A stretch of DNA of 64,000 nucleotides from Lumnitzera littorea (taxonomy: Eukaryota; Streptophyta; Magnoliopsida; Myrtales; Combretaceae): the NCBI GenBank assembly GCA_024138015.1, contig JAMXBB010000011.1, positions 69,038,679 to 69,102,678 on the forward strand, given 5' to 3'. Position 1 is the stretch's first letter; every line of letters starts with the position of its first letter. This document shows, piece by piece, positions 1 through 11,092 of this stretch. The position numbers and the translations under genes were made by a program. The notes beneath the pieces are model-generated. The model searched no databases, was not told where the DNA came from, and worked only from the letters and a program-made list of their open reading frames with translations.

Positions 1-200
1 GAATTTACTTTAATGAAATTCTTTATGACATGTTACCCATGTGTTCTCATGTGTGTATGTCATGTACTGTTAGGTAGGCCTTAGCTTTTCAATAGAAGGG
101 TATGATGGGTTCAGGAACACCTATGTACTCAAGAAAGATCAGGAAAATTACTTTGAACCTTATGACTCCGAGTTAAGTTAGCAAGCTATAAGCTAAACTT
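1..200 (+). pseudogene. gypsy protease C-terminal part and linker (E1)
   Basis: A plus-strand frame from base 1 matches the stretch after the gypsy aspartic protease active site: a cysteine- and valine-rich beta strand, then LLGRP with a stop where the family has Trp, then a DGF-type turn. The DTG active site would lie left of the window. Weak alone, but it sits in register ahead of the reverse transcriptase, as expected for gypsy pol. Confidence 0.6.
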
Positions 201-299
201 GCTCAAGGATCCAAGAAGATTTCAGTTCTAAGTAGAGCCGAGCTACGAGAGGCTATTAAGGCCAACATGCTGACTTTTATATTGGTTAGGTGACTACTA

Positions 300-521
300 A
301 AGTTGAAGGAGCAGATTGAGCTACCCTTAAAGTGAATGAGCTACTAGATGAATATGCCAACTTATTTCTTGAACAATTACCCGAAGGACCACCGCCCTTC
401 CGAAGCATTGAACATTGTATTGACTTGATACTTGCTGCTGCCCTACCGAACAAACTGGCTTGTCAAATGAACCTTAAGCAAGTTGCCAAACTCTAGAGGT
501 AAGTCAATGTACTTGAGAAGG
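300..521 (+). pseudogene. gypsy reverse transcriptase, N-terminal piece (E1)
   Basis: The translation carries the conserved lead-in of plant gypsy reverse transcriptase: a LPEGPPP motif, a HCIDL segment and a LPNK segment, leading to the KLxRxV helix. In that helix TAG and TAA replace two Gln codons. The domain stops at 521, where a solo LTR is inserted, and resumes in frame after 1460. Confidence 0.8.
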
Positions 522-1455
522 TGATAAGGATTGAAGGAACAACAGCAGATCTCGAAAAAGGGTCAGAATGGGTTTGACAGACAGGAAGTGAGATCGTTGG
601 TTTTGACGGTGAATATGAATGGATATCACACACCAAGACACAAACACAGTCAAGGGTTTGAGCTTGAAATAAGGTTCGATATAACTTACGAACACTAAAT
701 GTTACTCTGGATTCAAATGAAGGTTAGATGCAACTCATTAACCAGTTCAAATGAAGGGGTTTGCCACAATCTCAAGGTCAAGATCAATAAGAACGCGGGA
801 GAGATTAAAGAGCTTAATCTATACTCGATAATCCAGCAAAATGCTAGCTTAAGAGTAGCCTTGCTCAAAAAAGGAAAATATTCCAATCACAGGAATATAC
901 TTTTCTATCCAATTTCATATATTAATGTTTATCTATCTCTATGTTTACAAATGTTGCTATTTATAGCAAATCCTAAATAAAATAAAGGAAAACATGTACA
1001 AGAATATAAAACTATGCATTTTACAGAGGAAGTTGGCATGTAATCACTCGGTATGTCTTCAAAAGAGTAGTATCCGAATCGGACGGGGTCGATAGTTAGA
1101 TGTACGGGTTGGGGAAGGAGTCTTAGAAGTCTCGTGTAGCTTTGCCGAGACGCTGGAAAGGTTAGCCCACAATTGCCGAGTGCTAGAATCAATCAGCATA
1201 AGTGTCTCGATGCTTTGTTGAGTGGTTCTTTGGTCTCGAATACTCAGCCTCGTGGTATCTCGGCTTCTTGGTAGATGACGGACTTATTGTTGAGTGGCTC
1301 CTTTCCTTCCCCTCGGTCTTTTGTCATTTGCTCGGCTTTAGCGAAAGTTGTTTAGCTTCAGGTTAAAACAAGTCGGCATCTTCTTCCAAAAGGTCAGCGT
1401 CAGCTTTGGACAGGTTGGCCTCGGTTTGGATGTAATCGAAGGCTGATTCCCATCA
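522..1455. mobile_element. Solo LTR inserted in E1 reverse transcriptase
   Basis: A 934-bp block starts TGATAAGGATT and ends AATTGC..GATTCCCATCA, the TG...CA form of an LTR. Its last bases, reverse-complemented, read TGATGGGAATC, an imperfect match to its start. The 5-bp direct repeat GAAGG flanks it at 517-521 and 1456-1460, the normal integrase target duplication. The host reverse transcriptase frame runs up to it and resumes in register after it. There is no internal coding region, so recombination between two LTRs probably removed the rest. It differs from the other LTRs in this window. Orientation is not determined. Confidence 0.88.
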
Positions 1456-2290
1456 GAAGGAATATGTAAAGGAGAGTTTCATCCCTTATGTTGTACCGAT
1501 GCCCCTTATACCAAAAAAGGATGGTGCTTGGTTTATGTACATCGATAGCAGAGTCATGAACAAGATCACAATCAAGTACCGACATCCTATCTCCAAGTTG
1601 GATGAACTAAATGGAGCTAGGGTCTTTAGTAAAATTGATTTAAAGTTTGGCTACCATTAGATTCGGATGAGGCTAGGAGACAAGTGGAAGACTACATTCA
1701 AAACTCAGCATAGATTCTATAAGTGGATGGTAATGCCCTTTGGCCTATCAAATGCCCCAAGCACTTTCTTGCAATTAATGAAACATGTGTTGAGAAACCT
1801 AATTGAGGAGTATGTTGTGGTGTACTTTGATGACATCCTCGTATATAGTGTTGACCAGCTGAGTCACTGTGAACATTTCCATGCTGTACTTGATGTACTT
1901 CAAGCTGAGAGGTTATTTGGCAATTTAAAGAAGTATTGTTTCTACTAGGAGGAAGTAGTATTTCTAGGTTATGTAGTTGGTAGAGGAAGCTTGCAAGTCG
2001 ATGATGAGAAGATCCAAGCTATTGTCGAGTGGTTGACTCCAACCACTTGTGCCAAGGTGAGAAGTTTCCATGGATTGGTATCCTTTTATCGAAGATTTAC
2101 TAGGAACTTCGATACCATTGTTGTACCCCTTATTGAGCTGACGAAGAAGAATATTGAGTTCAAGTGGGGAGAAAGAGAGGGCAGAAGTTTTGTTGAAGTA
2201 AAGGCTAGACTAACTTCCGCACTAGTATTAGCTTTATGTAACTTCAAGATGATTTTTGAGCTAGAATATAACACATCGGGCTTTGGAATA
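1456..2290 (+). pseudogene. gypsy reverse transcriptase, main part (E1)
   Basis: Visible motifs in order are IPKKDGA, NKITIKYRHPI, FSKIDLKFGYH, MPFGLSNAPSTF and the catalytic box YFDDILVYS at about 1824-1850, followed by the HC/HF and KK(Y)CF thumb segments and an FLGY box. In-frame TAG codons occur at about 1658 and 1947. The catalytic aspartates of the YxDD box are intact, but the stops and the upstream solo LTR make this a dead copy. It copied element RNA into DNA in cytoplasmic particles when active. Confidence 0.92.
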
Positions 2291-2760
2291 GGCACTGCCT
2301 TGATGTAGGAAAGCTGACCAGTTGCCTACCATAGCGAGAAGCTCAAAGGACCTTAATTAAACTACTTAGTATATGAGAAAGAACTCTTAACCCTTATTTG
2401 GGCGCTTCAAGTATGGCAATATTATTTATTACTGAGAGAGTTTGTCATGTATACAGATTATGAATCTTTGAGGTACCTTAGAAATCAAACCAAGTTATTA
2501 AAACAGCAAGCATGGTAGGTTGAATTCATAAGAGGATTCAACTTTGTGATAAAGTACAACCAAGGCAAGAACAACGTAGTTGTTGATGCTTTGTTGAGAA
2601 GATACGTTCTCCTAACCAAATTACAAACCAATTTGTTGGGGTTTACTAGCATTAAAGAACAGTATCTTAAGGTCCCCCATTTTAGTCCTATATTTGGACA
2701 ATGTGCCGACAGAAGAATAGTAGATAAGTACCATATGGAGGATGGCTATCTGTTCTAAGG
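2291..2760 (+). pseudogene. gypsy RNase H (E1)
   Basis: Downstream of the reverse transcriptase thumb, the same reading carries the gypsy RNase H landmarks: GIGTALM followed by a TAG, then PVAYHSEKL-like sequence, a YEKELL segment, a YTDYESL segment and a final NVVVDALLRR box. At 2517 a TAG stands where Trp is expected. The domain would degrade template RNA during reverse transcription. Position and order fit a standard gypsy pol. Confidence 0.82.
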
Positions 2761-3840
2761 TAGTAAATTATATATGTTGACCTGTTCAATCCGAGAGATG
2801 TTGGTAGAGAAGCCCATAGTAGAGAATTCTTTGGCCATTTTGGAGAGAGAAAAACGTATGAGTTGTTGAGTGGACAATTCTTTTAGTCGAAAATGAAACA
2901 AGATGTGTACTGAGTTATTGAGAGTTGTGCTACTTACAAGAGGGCCAAATGCTAGGCTGAACAAAGGAAAACAATGCCTTTACCTGTCCTAACCCGACCT
3001 TGGACTAAGTTAAGCATGAACTTTGTTCTTGAATTACCAAGAACTACTTAAGGCAAAGATTCTATGATAGTCGTTATGGATAGATTTAGTAAAATGGTAT
3101 GCTTTATGCATTGCTATAAAACTAATGATGCTTTAGCTATTGCTCTTCCCTTTTTGTAGGAAATTATTCTATTGCACGGTGTATCGAGAAGTGTAGTCTT
3201 AGATAGAGATACAAAGTTTCTAAGCCATTTCTAGAGGACTCTTTAGCGTCATATAAGGACTAAACTACTGTTTAACACTTCTTATCACCCTCAAACCGAT
3301 GGCCAAACAAAGGTAGTCGATCGTACTTTAGGATCACTGCTCCGTGTTGCAGTAGGGAAGAACTTGGCCAATTAGAATGTCTATTTACCTATGGTGGAAT
3401 TCGTTTACAACTGTATTGTACACAAGACCACCAAGTAGACACCTTTTGAAGTCGTCTATGGCTTCATTCTAGAACTACCCCTTGATTACACCCCTATACC
3501 CATGTTCGAACAAGAAGACCTTAATGTAAGACCCCAAGCATAGTCTCTACAATAGATCTACAAGAAAGTTACTCAATAAATTGACCAAGCTGGCAAGAGA
3601 ATGCGAGAAAGGAGAAAAGGAAGTAAGTTAACACAGTTTCAGCCTAAAGATTTAGTGTAACTGCACTTGGGTAAGGAGAGGTTCCCAAACAAGAGAAAGA
3701 ATAAGTTGTCTGCCTGAGCTGAAGGTCCCTTCAAAATACTCTAAACAATGCCTATCGACTATAATTACCCGATGAATACAGGGTATCTGACACCTTCAAC
3801 ATTGCCAACCTCAGCCTCTATCGACTTGATGAAGGATTGA
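2761..3840 (+). pseudogene. gypsy integrase with C-terminal DNA-binding part (E1)
   Basis: The frame continues into an integrase: a zinc-binding region near 2810-2950 (AHS..FFGHFG, then SCATYKRAK), a core with VMDRFSKM near 3070-3095, a second core strand with LDRDTKF near 3200-3220, and YHPQTDGQTK near 3285-3320. The end has LPLDYTP, then a GKERFPN box near 3670-3690, which is the C-terminal basic domain of plant gypsy integrases. I see no clear chromodomain. At least eight in-frame stops are present, several of them TAG for Trp or Gln. Confidence 0.88.
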
Positions 3841-3878
3841 GCTAAGACTAATTGGATTTGATCCCAAATCTAAATTAA

Positions 3879-3889
3879 CTTAAAGGGGA
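3879..3889 (+). promoter_or_regulatory. Polypurine tract of E1
   Basis: A purine run (TTAAAGGGGA) sits directly before the TG that opens the 3' LTR at 3890, the position of the plus-strand primer in LTR retrotransposons. Confidence 0.6.
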
Positions 3890-4803
3890 TGATAGAAATG
3901 AAAATATTAAACCTTTAACCAGAGCTCGAGCATAGGGACTTGAAGGACTAGCAAAGCAGACTCTACTTTTCTAGCCAACTCCTGCTAAGGTCAAGCTGAT
4001 CCTCGTTGCTAACCAACTCCTTATGCTGAGTCGAGCAATTATACATCTCTTGATAGTTGAGTTTCAACTCAAAGTATGCTCTACAAATAGCCCAATCCCT
4101 CACACATTTGTTCGGCCATAACCAGGTCGAGCTCCAACTCGGAAGTATTGGTGCTAAGAACCCCAGTACTCATCCGTACATACATCTTCTCAAGAAGACT
4201 CTAAGTCTGCTTGGTACCTCTACTCAGTAGTCACCAACCTAATCGTATAATTTATCATCTTCTTTCAAAAAGTCACTTATCCATAGAGAGTCACATGTCT
4301 AAGCAATCATGTGACAAAATCTTCCTTATGAGATACCCATTTTTGTTGTATTTTCAATTATACCCTTAATCGTTCATTGTACATTACTTCTTTTAGACAT
4401 TACCCTTTAGTTTTTTTTTTTTTTTATTTTTGGTAGGATGTCCTAACTTTTCAGGTATAAATGGCCACTGTACATGTAGCTACATCATCATAGATCTCAG
4501 AATATTGAATATATACTTCTCTTCTTTGTGAGCATTTCTCTTCATTACTTACTTCACTTTTATCCTAATTCTTAAACAAGGCTAACGGTGAGTACTTTCA
4601 TTGGACCAACTTATGTGGCATATCAAGTTGAGTCGTGAATCATTGGAAGTTCCTTAGTGTGTCATATCCTTAGAATTGTATAAGGGTTTGCTTGTTTATT
4701 TTAGTTGTTCTTTAAGCATTTTCCCACTTTATTTTCAAGCTTTCTGCAAGCTTAGACTTACCCTGATACTGTCGCCCTTGTTAGCTCTCGGCGTGGCGTA
4801 TCA
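3890..4803 (+). repeat. 3' LTR of gypsy element E1
   Basis: It begins TGATAGAAATG right after the polypurine tract and probably ends GGCGTATCA, sharing the terminal TGATA/TATCA pair. A TATA-like GGTATAAATGG lies near 4455. Its 3' portion can be aligned by eye with 14690-14928 plus 16348-16460, the LTR of E2. The right edge is uncertain by a few bases because the 5' LTR lies outside the window and no target duplication can be tested. Confidence 0.7.
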
Positions 4804-5502
4804 ACATAGTAGGACTGTTATGACTTCACCACTTGGGGTGTAACGGACTCAATTTACAAGACTTGTCTAATTAATGACTTACTTGATTATATTTTCTATT
4901 ATGTTTGTTGAAAATAGTTCTAAAGCTTCGTATGAAGATTTATACATATTATGATATGTTTGGTTTATTATCATACGTTGGATGAATATATTTACTTTAG
5001 GAATTATTATTTTGACTTATGCGAGGTTTTTTTTTTTTTTTAATAAGAATGCAAAACTAACTTGTTTTGTAGGAAGAAATGATGAAATGTCAAGTCTTAT
5101 ATTATATAAGACAAGGAGATAAAAACAAAGTTCAAATCTTTGATTATGAAATAATAACAAATGTCGCAAGGATAGTATTGATTAAGATACCAAATGTCTT
5201 ATATTATATAAGATAAGGAGATAATGTGCTTTTGATGATAACAAAAAGGGGAGGAGATGAGAGAAAAAGAAAATAAGAAACTAATATGCAAACATTAAGG
5301 GGGAGAAGGTAGAAAATTGAGAGAAAATTTTCGAATTAAGAAAAATCAACCAATTAAGGGAGAGAATCAATAAAGAAACAATCAAAATTGATGAATGACA
5401 TAGTATGAACGAAGTAGAAAATAGAAAAGAATAATCTTGACTATGATTATTCAAATCTTATAGTTCTTTTAATTATTGACTAGTGTTTTATCAAGGGAAG
5501 AT
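4804..5502. repeat. Low-complexity stretch with a short direct repeat and purine-rich runs
   Basis: No gene is visible. A T-run at 5025-5041 is followed by two copies of a short unit, TCTTATATTATATAAGA plus CAAGGAGATAA, about 110 bp apart (near 5095 and 5200). The part from 5225 has TTGATGATAACAAAAAGGGGAGGAG and further GGGGGAGAA runs, resembling the region between pol and the 3' LTR of copia elements. It may belong to the LTR that follows. Confidence 0.45.
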
Positions 5503-6611
5503 TGTTAGAACCTCCATATAAGTTGTTTTGGTAATAATAAGACATGTATAGTTAATGTTACTAATCAAATTATTAAGTATACAACAAAGGCAATTATTAT
5601 AAAACTCGTAAAATGATCATAACTAAAGAAAGCTTAAAACTGGAAGAACAATTTCATTAGAAGTAATGAATCTTAAGATATGAAACAAAATAGACTTAAG
5701 ATATGAAGGAAGAAAAAATAGGTTCAAATAAAATAGAAAATCAATACTTCAAAAGCTAAGAAAACTTTAGATGCAACATAGTAACAATGTTCGAAACTAG
5801 AAGTTTTAGAAGCTGAATAAGTGTACAACTATTTAAGAAGCTGGATAAGTGCAGAAGCAAGACAAGACCAAAAGCAAGAAATCTAAAAAAGCAATATTAG
5901 TTCAAAGCTAATTAGTACCTAGTGGATACATAAAAAACTACTCAATAAGAAAGAATAGGAGAAGAAACTTATTATGGAAATTACAGGTCAAGAACCAACA
6001 TTAAGGGAAAAAAAAATATTATCTAGCATATCTAATCAACCAGGGATGTTGAAAACAGCAAATATAACAGTTAAAAGAAGATTTTCAAGAAGAAACAAAA
6101 GAGGAAATACAGATAATACATATCATTGACAACCAAGTAGATTCAAAGAAAGATTAAGATGAAGATTACAAGATTTTAAAGACAATAGTTGTTTTCAGGT
6201 ATACAAGATTTGAATGTTGTAGTCAAAGTCCAATAAAAAGATTAAAGATGCAAAGAATAGAAAAAAGAAAAAAAAGATGAACAAGGTGAATGAATAAGTG
6301 ATTTACGTATTCAAAAGAGTAAGCAAGCTAAGAAAATTCTTTGAGAAAACTATATAAGAGCTAAAGTGTTTATTCTATTCATTAGATTGAAAGCTAAAGT
6401 ACAAGAAATCACATCATAATCCTCAAGAGAGTTATTAAACTCTTTACACTTAGCAAAGAGTTATTTAAGATAATAGTGAAGGAGACTTTATAGGCTTACA
6501 TAATCTTATGGTACAAATTGGGAAGCAAAGTACAGTTATGTAAATTATATATCTCAATTTGATATCATTCAAATAGTCGACAAGTTGATGTAGAGAACCG
6601 AATTCCTAACA
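5503..6611 (+). repeat. Probable copia-type LTR
   Basis: The block starts TGTTAGAACC after a purine run (AAGGGAAGAT) and could end CCTAACA, giving TGTTAG...CTAACA inverted ends. A TATA-like CTATATAAGAGC lies near 6348. The flanking pentamers do not match (AAGAT and CTAGG), so it is probably the 3' LTR of a truncated element rather than a solo LTR. No partner LTR is present in the window. Confidence 0.45.
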
Positions 6612-7877
6612 CTAGGTGTTAGAAGAGTGGATTAACTCACAAGAACTATTATAAATTGCTTGCCTAATCTTCCAATTTCTTATCTTTTTATTTTTTGATA
6701 TTCTACTTTATATGTTTTGACATGTGTTATATTAAGTCGGAAGCGTGAAATAACATGTGTTTAATAAATTAGAAGCACAAAAAATATTTAAGGGACAAAG
6801 GTAAATTAAGTTTAAGATCAAGAATTGATTAAAGGATTAGCTAAATAAAAGGAAGATTGGATTGAAAATTAAACTAAAGCTTTCATACACAAACCTTTTA
6901 CTAAATTTGTTACATTTCTAATACGTCAGATGAAGACAATAAATTTAGTGTTACATGGTTAATCTTGAATAATAAAAAGGTGGATTATTAGTTAGAAGTT
7001 AAAATTTGTGAGGAATAATTAATTCAATCCCTCTTCTTGATTGCTTCATGGGACCAATAGATTTTCATGAAATTAATTATTGAATTGGTGATTCTATGAT
7101 TCTTGGAAGATTGTAATGATGTAAGTAATGGTTGGTGTTGACTTTACACATAGATACGATCATTTGCTTTATTAATTGCAATTCAAGGGTAAAAAGGTAA
7201 TTTTAGATGTACTGGTGATAAAAACTTTTAGATCAAATGATTAGCATTATAAATCCTTTATATTTTACAGAGTTTATATTAATTTCTTATGTAATTATTT
7301 GATGACTTATGATATTTATTATGAAATTTCTATATAAATTAATTTACTATTTGAAACCTATTTTTAATAATATTGAATGAAATATTATGATTAAAATTGA
7401 TATTATCAATTAGGCTAGTCAAATGTGACAGTAGGCTACTTTTGGTAAATCTTGTGATAATTTAGAGTAGTGTCGTGATATATATAGGATAAGAATACAG
7501 TAAAACCATGTATACCTTATGATCTTATTAAATTTTATTGAAAGTTTCTATAGAAAATAGTTTGTTTATGTAATATCATATAAATATGGCATAAATATTT
7601 ATATGATTCGATTCATGTATTAAGATAAAAGGTATATTTTTACATATACTTCTATAAGTAAACTCCTTATTGAGTATCATCATTTCATATGATCTTAACA
7701 ATACTAACTTTTAAACAACTATATAACAAAAATGAATATTTTACTACTACCATCATGGAGAATATCATCTTATGACAGCCTTCAGAATTCAAGCATAATT
7801 TATACAAATGGAATCTATATTTTGATGCAATTAAAATGATATATTATAAATAATATTTCAACTGTGCATATTAAATG
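6612..7877. other. AT-rich intergenic DNA, nothing recognised
   Basis: Very AT-rich, with no open frame above background. The phrase AAGGGTAAAAAGGTAATT near 7185 recurs near 42100 inside repeat copy B, so part of this stretch may be an old fragment of that family. Confidence 0.4.
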
Positions 7878-8219
7878 TTAGGGAAAATTGTATAAAATCC
7901 TCATAAACTTTGACGAAAGTACAATTTGCCCCCCCAAATTTTGAAAGTGTAGTTTTAGGTCCCTAAACTTTCATCAATTGGCAAAACAACCCCCTAGATT
8001 GAAAATAACCCCTTAAACTTTGATTTTGATGTGTAAACACTCTCTTAAACTATGGGATGTTTAAAGGGTATTTATACACTAAAACCAAAGTTTAAAGGAG
8101 TTATAAAGGTTATTTGCTAATTTATGAAAGTTTAGAGACCAAAAACTATACTTTGAAAGTTCAGGGGGCAAATCGCACCAACGTCAAAATTTAGGAGGGT
8201 TTTTTGCATTTTCCCCTAA
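7878..8219. mobile_element. Foldback/MITE-like element with long terminal inverted repeats
   Basis: A 342-bp imperfect palindrome. The left arm starts TTAGGGAAAATTGTATAAAA and the right arm, reverse-complemented, starts TTAGGGGAAAATGCAAAAAA; both continue with CCTCMTAAA, TTTGACG, CAATTTGCCCCC and CTAAACTTTCATMAATT. The arms are at least 100 bp each. I find no convincing target duplication, so the superfamily (Mutator-like foldback or other) is open. Non-coding and non-autonomous. Confidence 0.85.
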
Positions 8220-8512
8220 AAGTTATCTAAGATACAATTTTAAAATAAACTATATAGTATTAATTATATCATTACATGTATGTACAGATATCTCTATATC
8301 CACATATAGTTATTCTTTAGATGCTTTACTATAAGTTGATGTAAAATGATTATAATATATATAACTCTCTATACGATTTTACAATGAAAAGGAATATATC
8401 ATATAAAATATATAACTTTTACCACATGAGTATATAAACTATATTTTACAACTCTTGATAATGATATAATAAATAGGCTAATAAAATAATAGAACCCTAA
8501 CATTTTCATAGT
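8220..8512. other. AT-rich spacer, nothing recognised
   Basis: Only TA-rich simple sequence between the foldback element and the TRIM; no frame or repeat structure is seen. Confidence 0.4.
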
Positions 8513-9072
8513 TGTGATACCTCATACTTAAGTGTCCCACATTGATTGTGAGAGATTATAATACTAGTTTATAAGGTAATGGTGGTGAATGCCTTATCAA
8601 TATATAGTTAAAACTTTTAGGCCAAGCGGTTGAAATGAGTCTATTAGTATTTGTTGGTTTGGTTGTTCATTACTTTTGGCTTAGGGCGTTGTAAATGGTA
8701 TTAGAGCAGACTCCCTGCTAGTAGGTAAACGATGTAGGTCTGGCTTCAGTTTAGAGAAAAGGTTTGAAGAGGGTGAGAAGTGTCATCAGGGTGTAACTCT
8801 AACATACGTCTACAATGACCTATACGTAGTATATCGCCTGAATCATACATTGAAAAAGGAGAAGAACTGGGCCCAATTGTAAGGTTTTGTAATGAGAACA
8901 TTGCGTTTAAGTGTCCCATATAAATTATAGAAGGTTGTGGTACTAGTTTATAAAATCATGGTAGTAAATGCCTTGTTAACATATGGTCGTAACTTGTGTC
9001 AAGTGGTTGAAATGTGCCTATTACTGTTTATTAGCTCGATTATTCACTACTTTTGACCTACAATGTTATAAT
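8513..9072 (+). mobile_element. TRIM (terminal-repeat retrotransposon in miniature)
   Basis: Two direct repeats of about 185 bp (8513-8694 and 8888-9072) share CTTAAGTGTCCCA, AGTTTATAA, GGTRGTRAATGCCTT, AAGTGGTTGAAAT-like sequence and a CACTACTTTTG-type end. Right after the first repeat is TGGTATTAGAGCAGA (8696-8710), a near-perfect initiator-Met tRNA primer-binding site. A purine run with GAGAAGAACTGGGCCC precedes the second repeat. The internal part is only about 190 bp and has no coding capacity. This is the standard TRIM layout. The two repeats differ at many sites, so the copy is old. Confidence 0.75.
8696..8710 (+). promoter_or_regulatory. Primer-binding site (initiator tRNA-Met type) of TRIM
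   Basis: TGGTATTAGAGCAGA differs by one C-to-T change from the usual TGGTATCAGAGC primer site and sits immediately after the left terminal repeat. Confidence 0.75.
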
Positions 9073-10280
9073 AATTCTTACAAAAACTAAACATGGTTTT
9101 AATATATAGAATTTCTAAGGATCGAGAGCTTATAGTGGCCAAGTAGCTTGAGTAAACATCATTTCAAGTAAGTTAGTTAAACGCTTTACTACATCCTAGA
9201 AATTAAAGTATATATTTACCTCTAGTTGTAACAAGAGTTAGTTTGCCATATGATATGTATTGTGTATCTGACATATTAATGAATAAATGATGCTTTAGAG
9301 CAATTATTTTGTATGTACCTTATGCAAAGATAGTGGTTAAGCATTAGATTCTATCATAAGTTAGTATCTACAATAGACTATTACAGTTAGACAGCTTTCA
9401 AGGTGTGACATAATTTAAGGTATTTTCCATGTAAAATAGAGTAAATAAGCTCGTGCACATGCATATCTCATTTCTGCTCATTTTATGTCATATATCAATT
9501 AAAATGCAACTATGTTACAAGTATAAGTATGTATAATAATCATAGAGGTTCGATTACTTAGGTACGATAAAGTACTATGTACAACAATAGTTGAGGAATT
9601 TAAGAGTATAATCAAGGTCTCCTAATAATAAAAAGGAATTAACATTAATTATAATACTCGCTAAGGTTTTCCTATTTTACTGTTATAATTTGTCCTCATA
9701 CTTTAGCCATAATTCCTTTGTATTAAACTAAATTTTTGCAACCTTATAGTCATTTTAAAACTAATAGCATGTACTTTCAACTAAAATTAATAAATTGATC
9801 TTTTATAAGTAATTAGGAGGCATGAGGGGACTGCTAAGTTTTGGTGTGTTTTATAAGTTTTCCACTTAATCAAGTTTTGAACTTTTCTAAACCACCTTTT
9901 AATACTAAATTAAGTTAATTAAACATATTTTAAATGGATTACAATAAGCAAGGTCAAGGTTAGTTTTGTAATATAAGTCTACTTAATCATGGTTATTTAT
10001 ATAGCCTTAAGAGTCTTTACGTTAGTTTATCATCAAGTTAACACTTAATCAACTTCAAGTTTTAAAAAATCATTCAATGGTCACTAATTATCCTTTTAAT
10101 GGCCATGGTCACTCTAAAAAAATTACCAAAAATTTCTAAATTAGTATCATCAGTAATCATGATTATTAACAAAGTTTATCAAGATTATGCTGTAAAGCCC
10201 ACAAATTCCTTAAGATTAGAGTCATCATAGAATGTTGATGCAGGTATCCTTACAATCAACAAGACTAGATAACTCAAAAC
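9073..10280. other. AT-rich intergenic DNA, nothing recognised
   Basis: No coding frame, paired repeat or RNA gene could be supported. A GGTTCGATT near 9548 resembles a tRNA T-arm but has no matching arms. Confidence 0.4.
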
Positions 10281-10560
10281 CAAAAACGTTAAGATCAAAA
10301 ACCTTAATTTGAACCCTAAAACCTTAATCGGTAACTCAAAATTGAGTTTGATACTTACAATTTAAGAACCCTAAGTCAAAAACCCTAATCCTAAAACCAT
10401 AATTATGAAACCCTAACGTAGAAACCTTAAATCAAGTTCTAAAACCCTGATTATATAATATAAACCCTAAAACACTCTAAATTCCATGACTAAACCAATT
10501 TTTTTACATATTGATACTAAATAATCTAATTTATCCAATTAAAACCCTAAATTACCCTAA
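10281..10560. repeat. Cluster of telomere-like AACCCTAA motifs
   Basis: About ten CCCTAA or close variants (ACCTTAA, AACCCTGA) occur irregularly within 280 bp, for example near 10312, 10368, 10381, 10411, 10464 and 10542. Spacing is not tandem, so this is not an intact interstitial telomere array. It may be a decayed one or a motif-rich LTR leader. Confidence 0.45.
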
Positions 10561-10762
10561 TTCACATAATAGAGCATCTATGATCCATGTCGAATCTTAA
10601 ACAATCTTAACTAATCAAAACTACCCCTAAATACTACTTAATTATGGTGCAACTTACGTTATCACATCTAATTTATCTCAATTTTCCATTAGCCACTTAA
10701 TTATATGTACTAAGTAAGGTTTTCTTAATTGATTGGGGTCAACTTAATAACTATGTATGTAC

Positions 10763-11084
10763 TAGAGGTGTGCAAATAGGCTTTGACCCATGGGTCAACT
10801 CATTTAACCAGCTTTATAAACGTATTTAGAATAAGTTTGGGCCAAGGTTTTTTGACAACATATTTAACCTACGGGCCAAAGTGGACTTATTTGGGTCGGC
10901 TCGTTTAACACATTTAGCCCACAGGTCGACTCGTTTAACTCGCTTTTTTAACTGGTTAGGATCAAGGTTTTTTTGCCCATTTAAAAAGTGGGCTAAATAA
11001 GCTCGACCTGTTTAACCTACGACCCAAAGTGGATCGGACCAAATCGGACCAGGTTGACTCATTTAACCTGCTTATACGCCTTTA
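10763..11084. mobile_element. hAT-type MITE, copy 1
   Basis: A 322-bp element starts TAGAGGTGTGCAAATAGG and ends ATACGCCTTTA, with internal GGYCAA, TTTAACYCGC and AAGGTTTTTTT phrases shared with the copy at 28801. The 8-bp flanks are GTATGTAC (10755-10762) and GTATGTAA (11085-11092), a target duplication with one mismatch, as hAT transposons leave. No coding sequence; it would need transposase from elsewhere. Confidence 0.85.
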
Positions 11085-11092
11085 GTATGTAA

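Larger units (their letters stand above)
1..4803 (+). mobile_element. Ty3/gypsy LTR retrotransposon E1, 3' part, decayed
   Basis: The window opens inside a Ty3/gypsy element whose order is protease end, reverse transcriptase, RNase H, integrase, polypurine tract and 3' LTR, all read on the plus strand. The frame can be followed for about 3.8 kb but is broken by many stops, mostly TAG where the family has Gln or Trp. The 5' LTR, gag and most of the protease lie outside the window. A foreign solo LTR (522-1455) splits the reverse transcriptase. A second element, E2 near 14160-18430, looks like the 5' half of the same family. It cannot encode a working polyprotein. Confidence 0.9.

Noticed and set aside
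9540..9620. Possible tRNA because of GGTTCGATT
   Set aside because: No acceptor, D or anticodon arm can be paired around it; no tRNA gene could be supported anywhere in the window.
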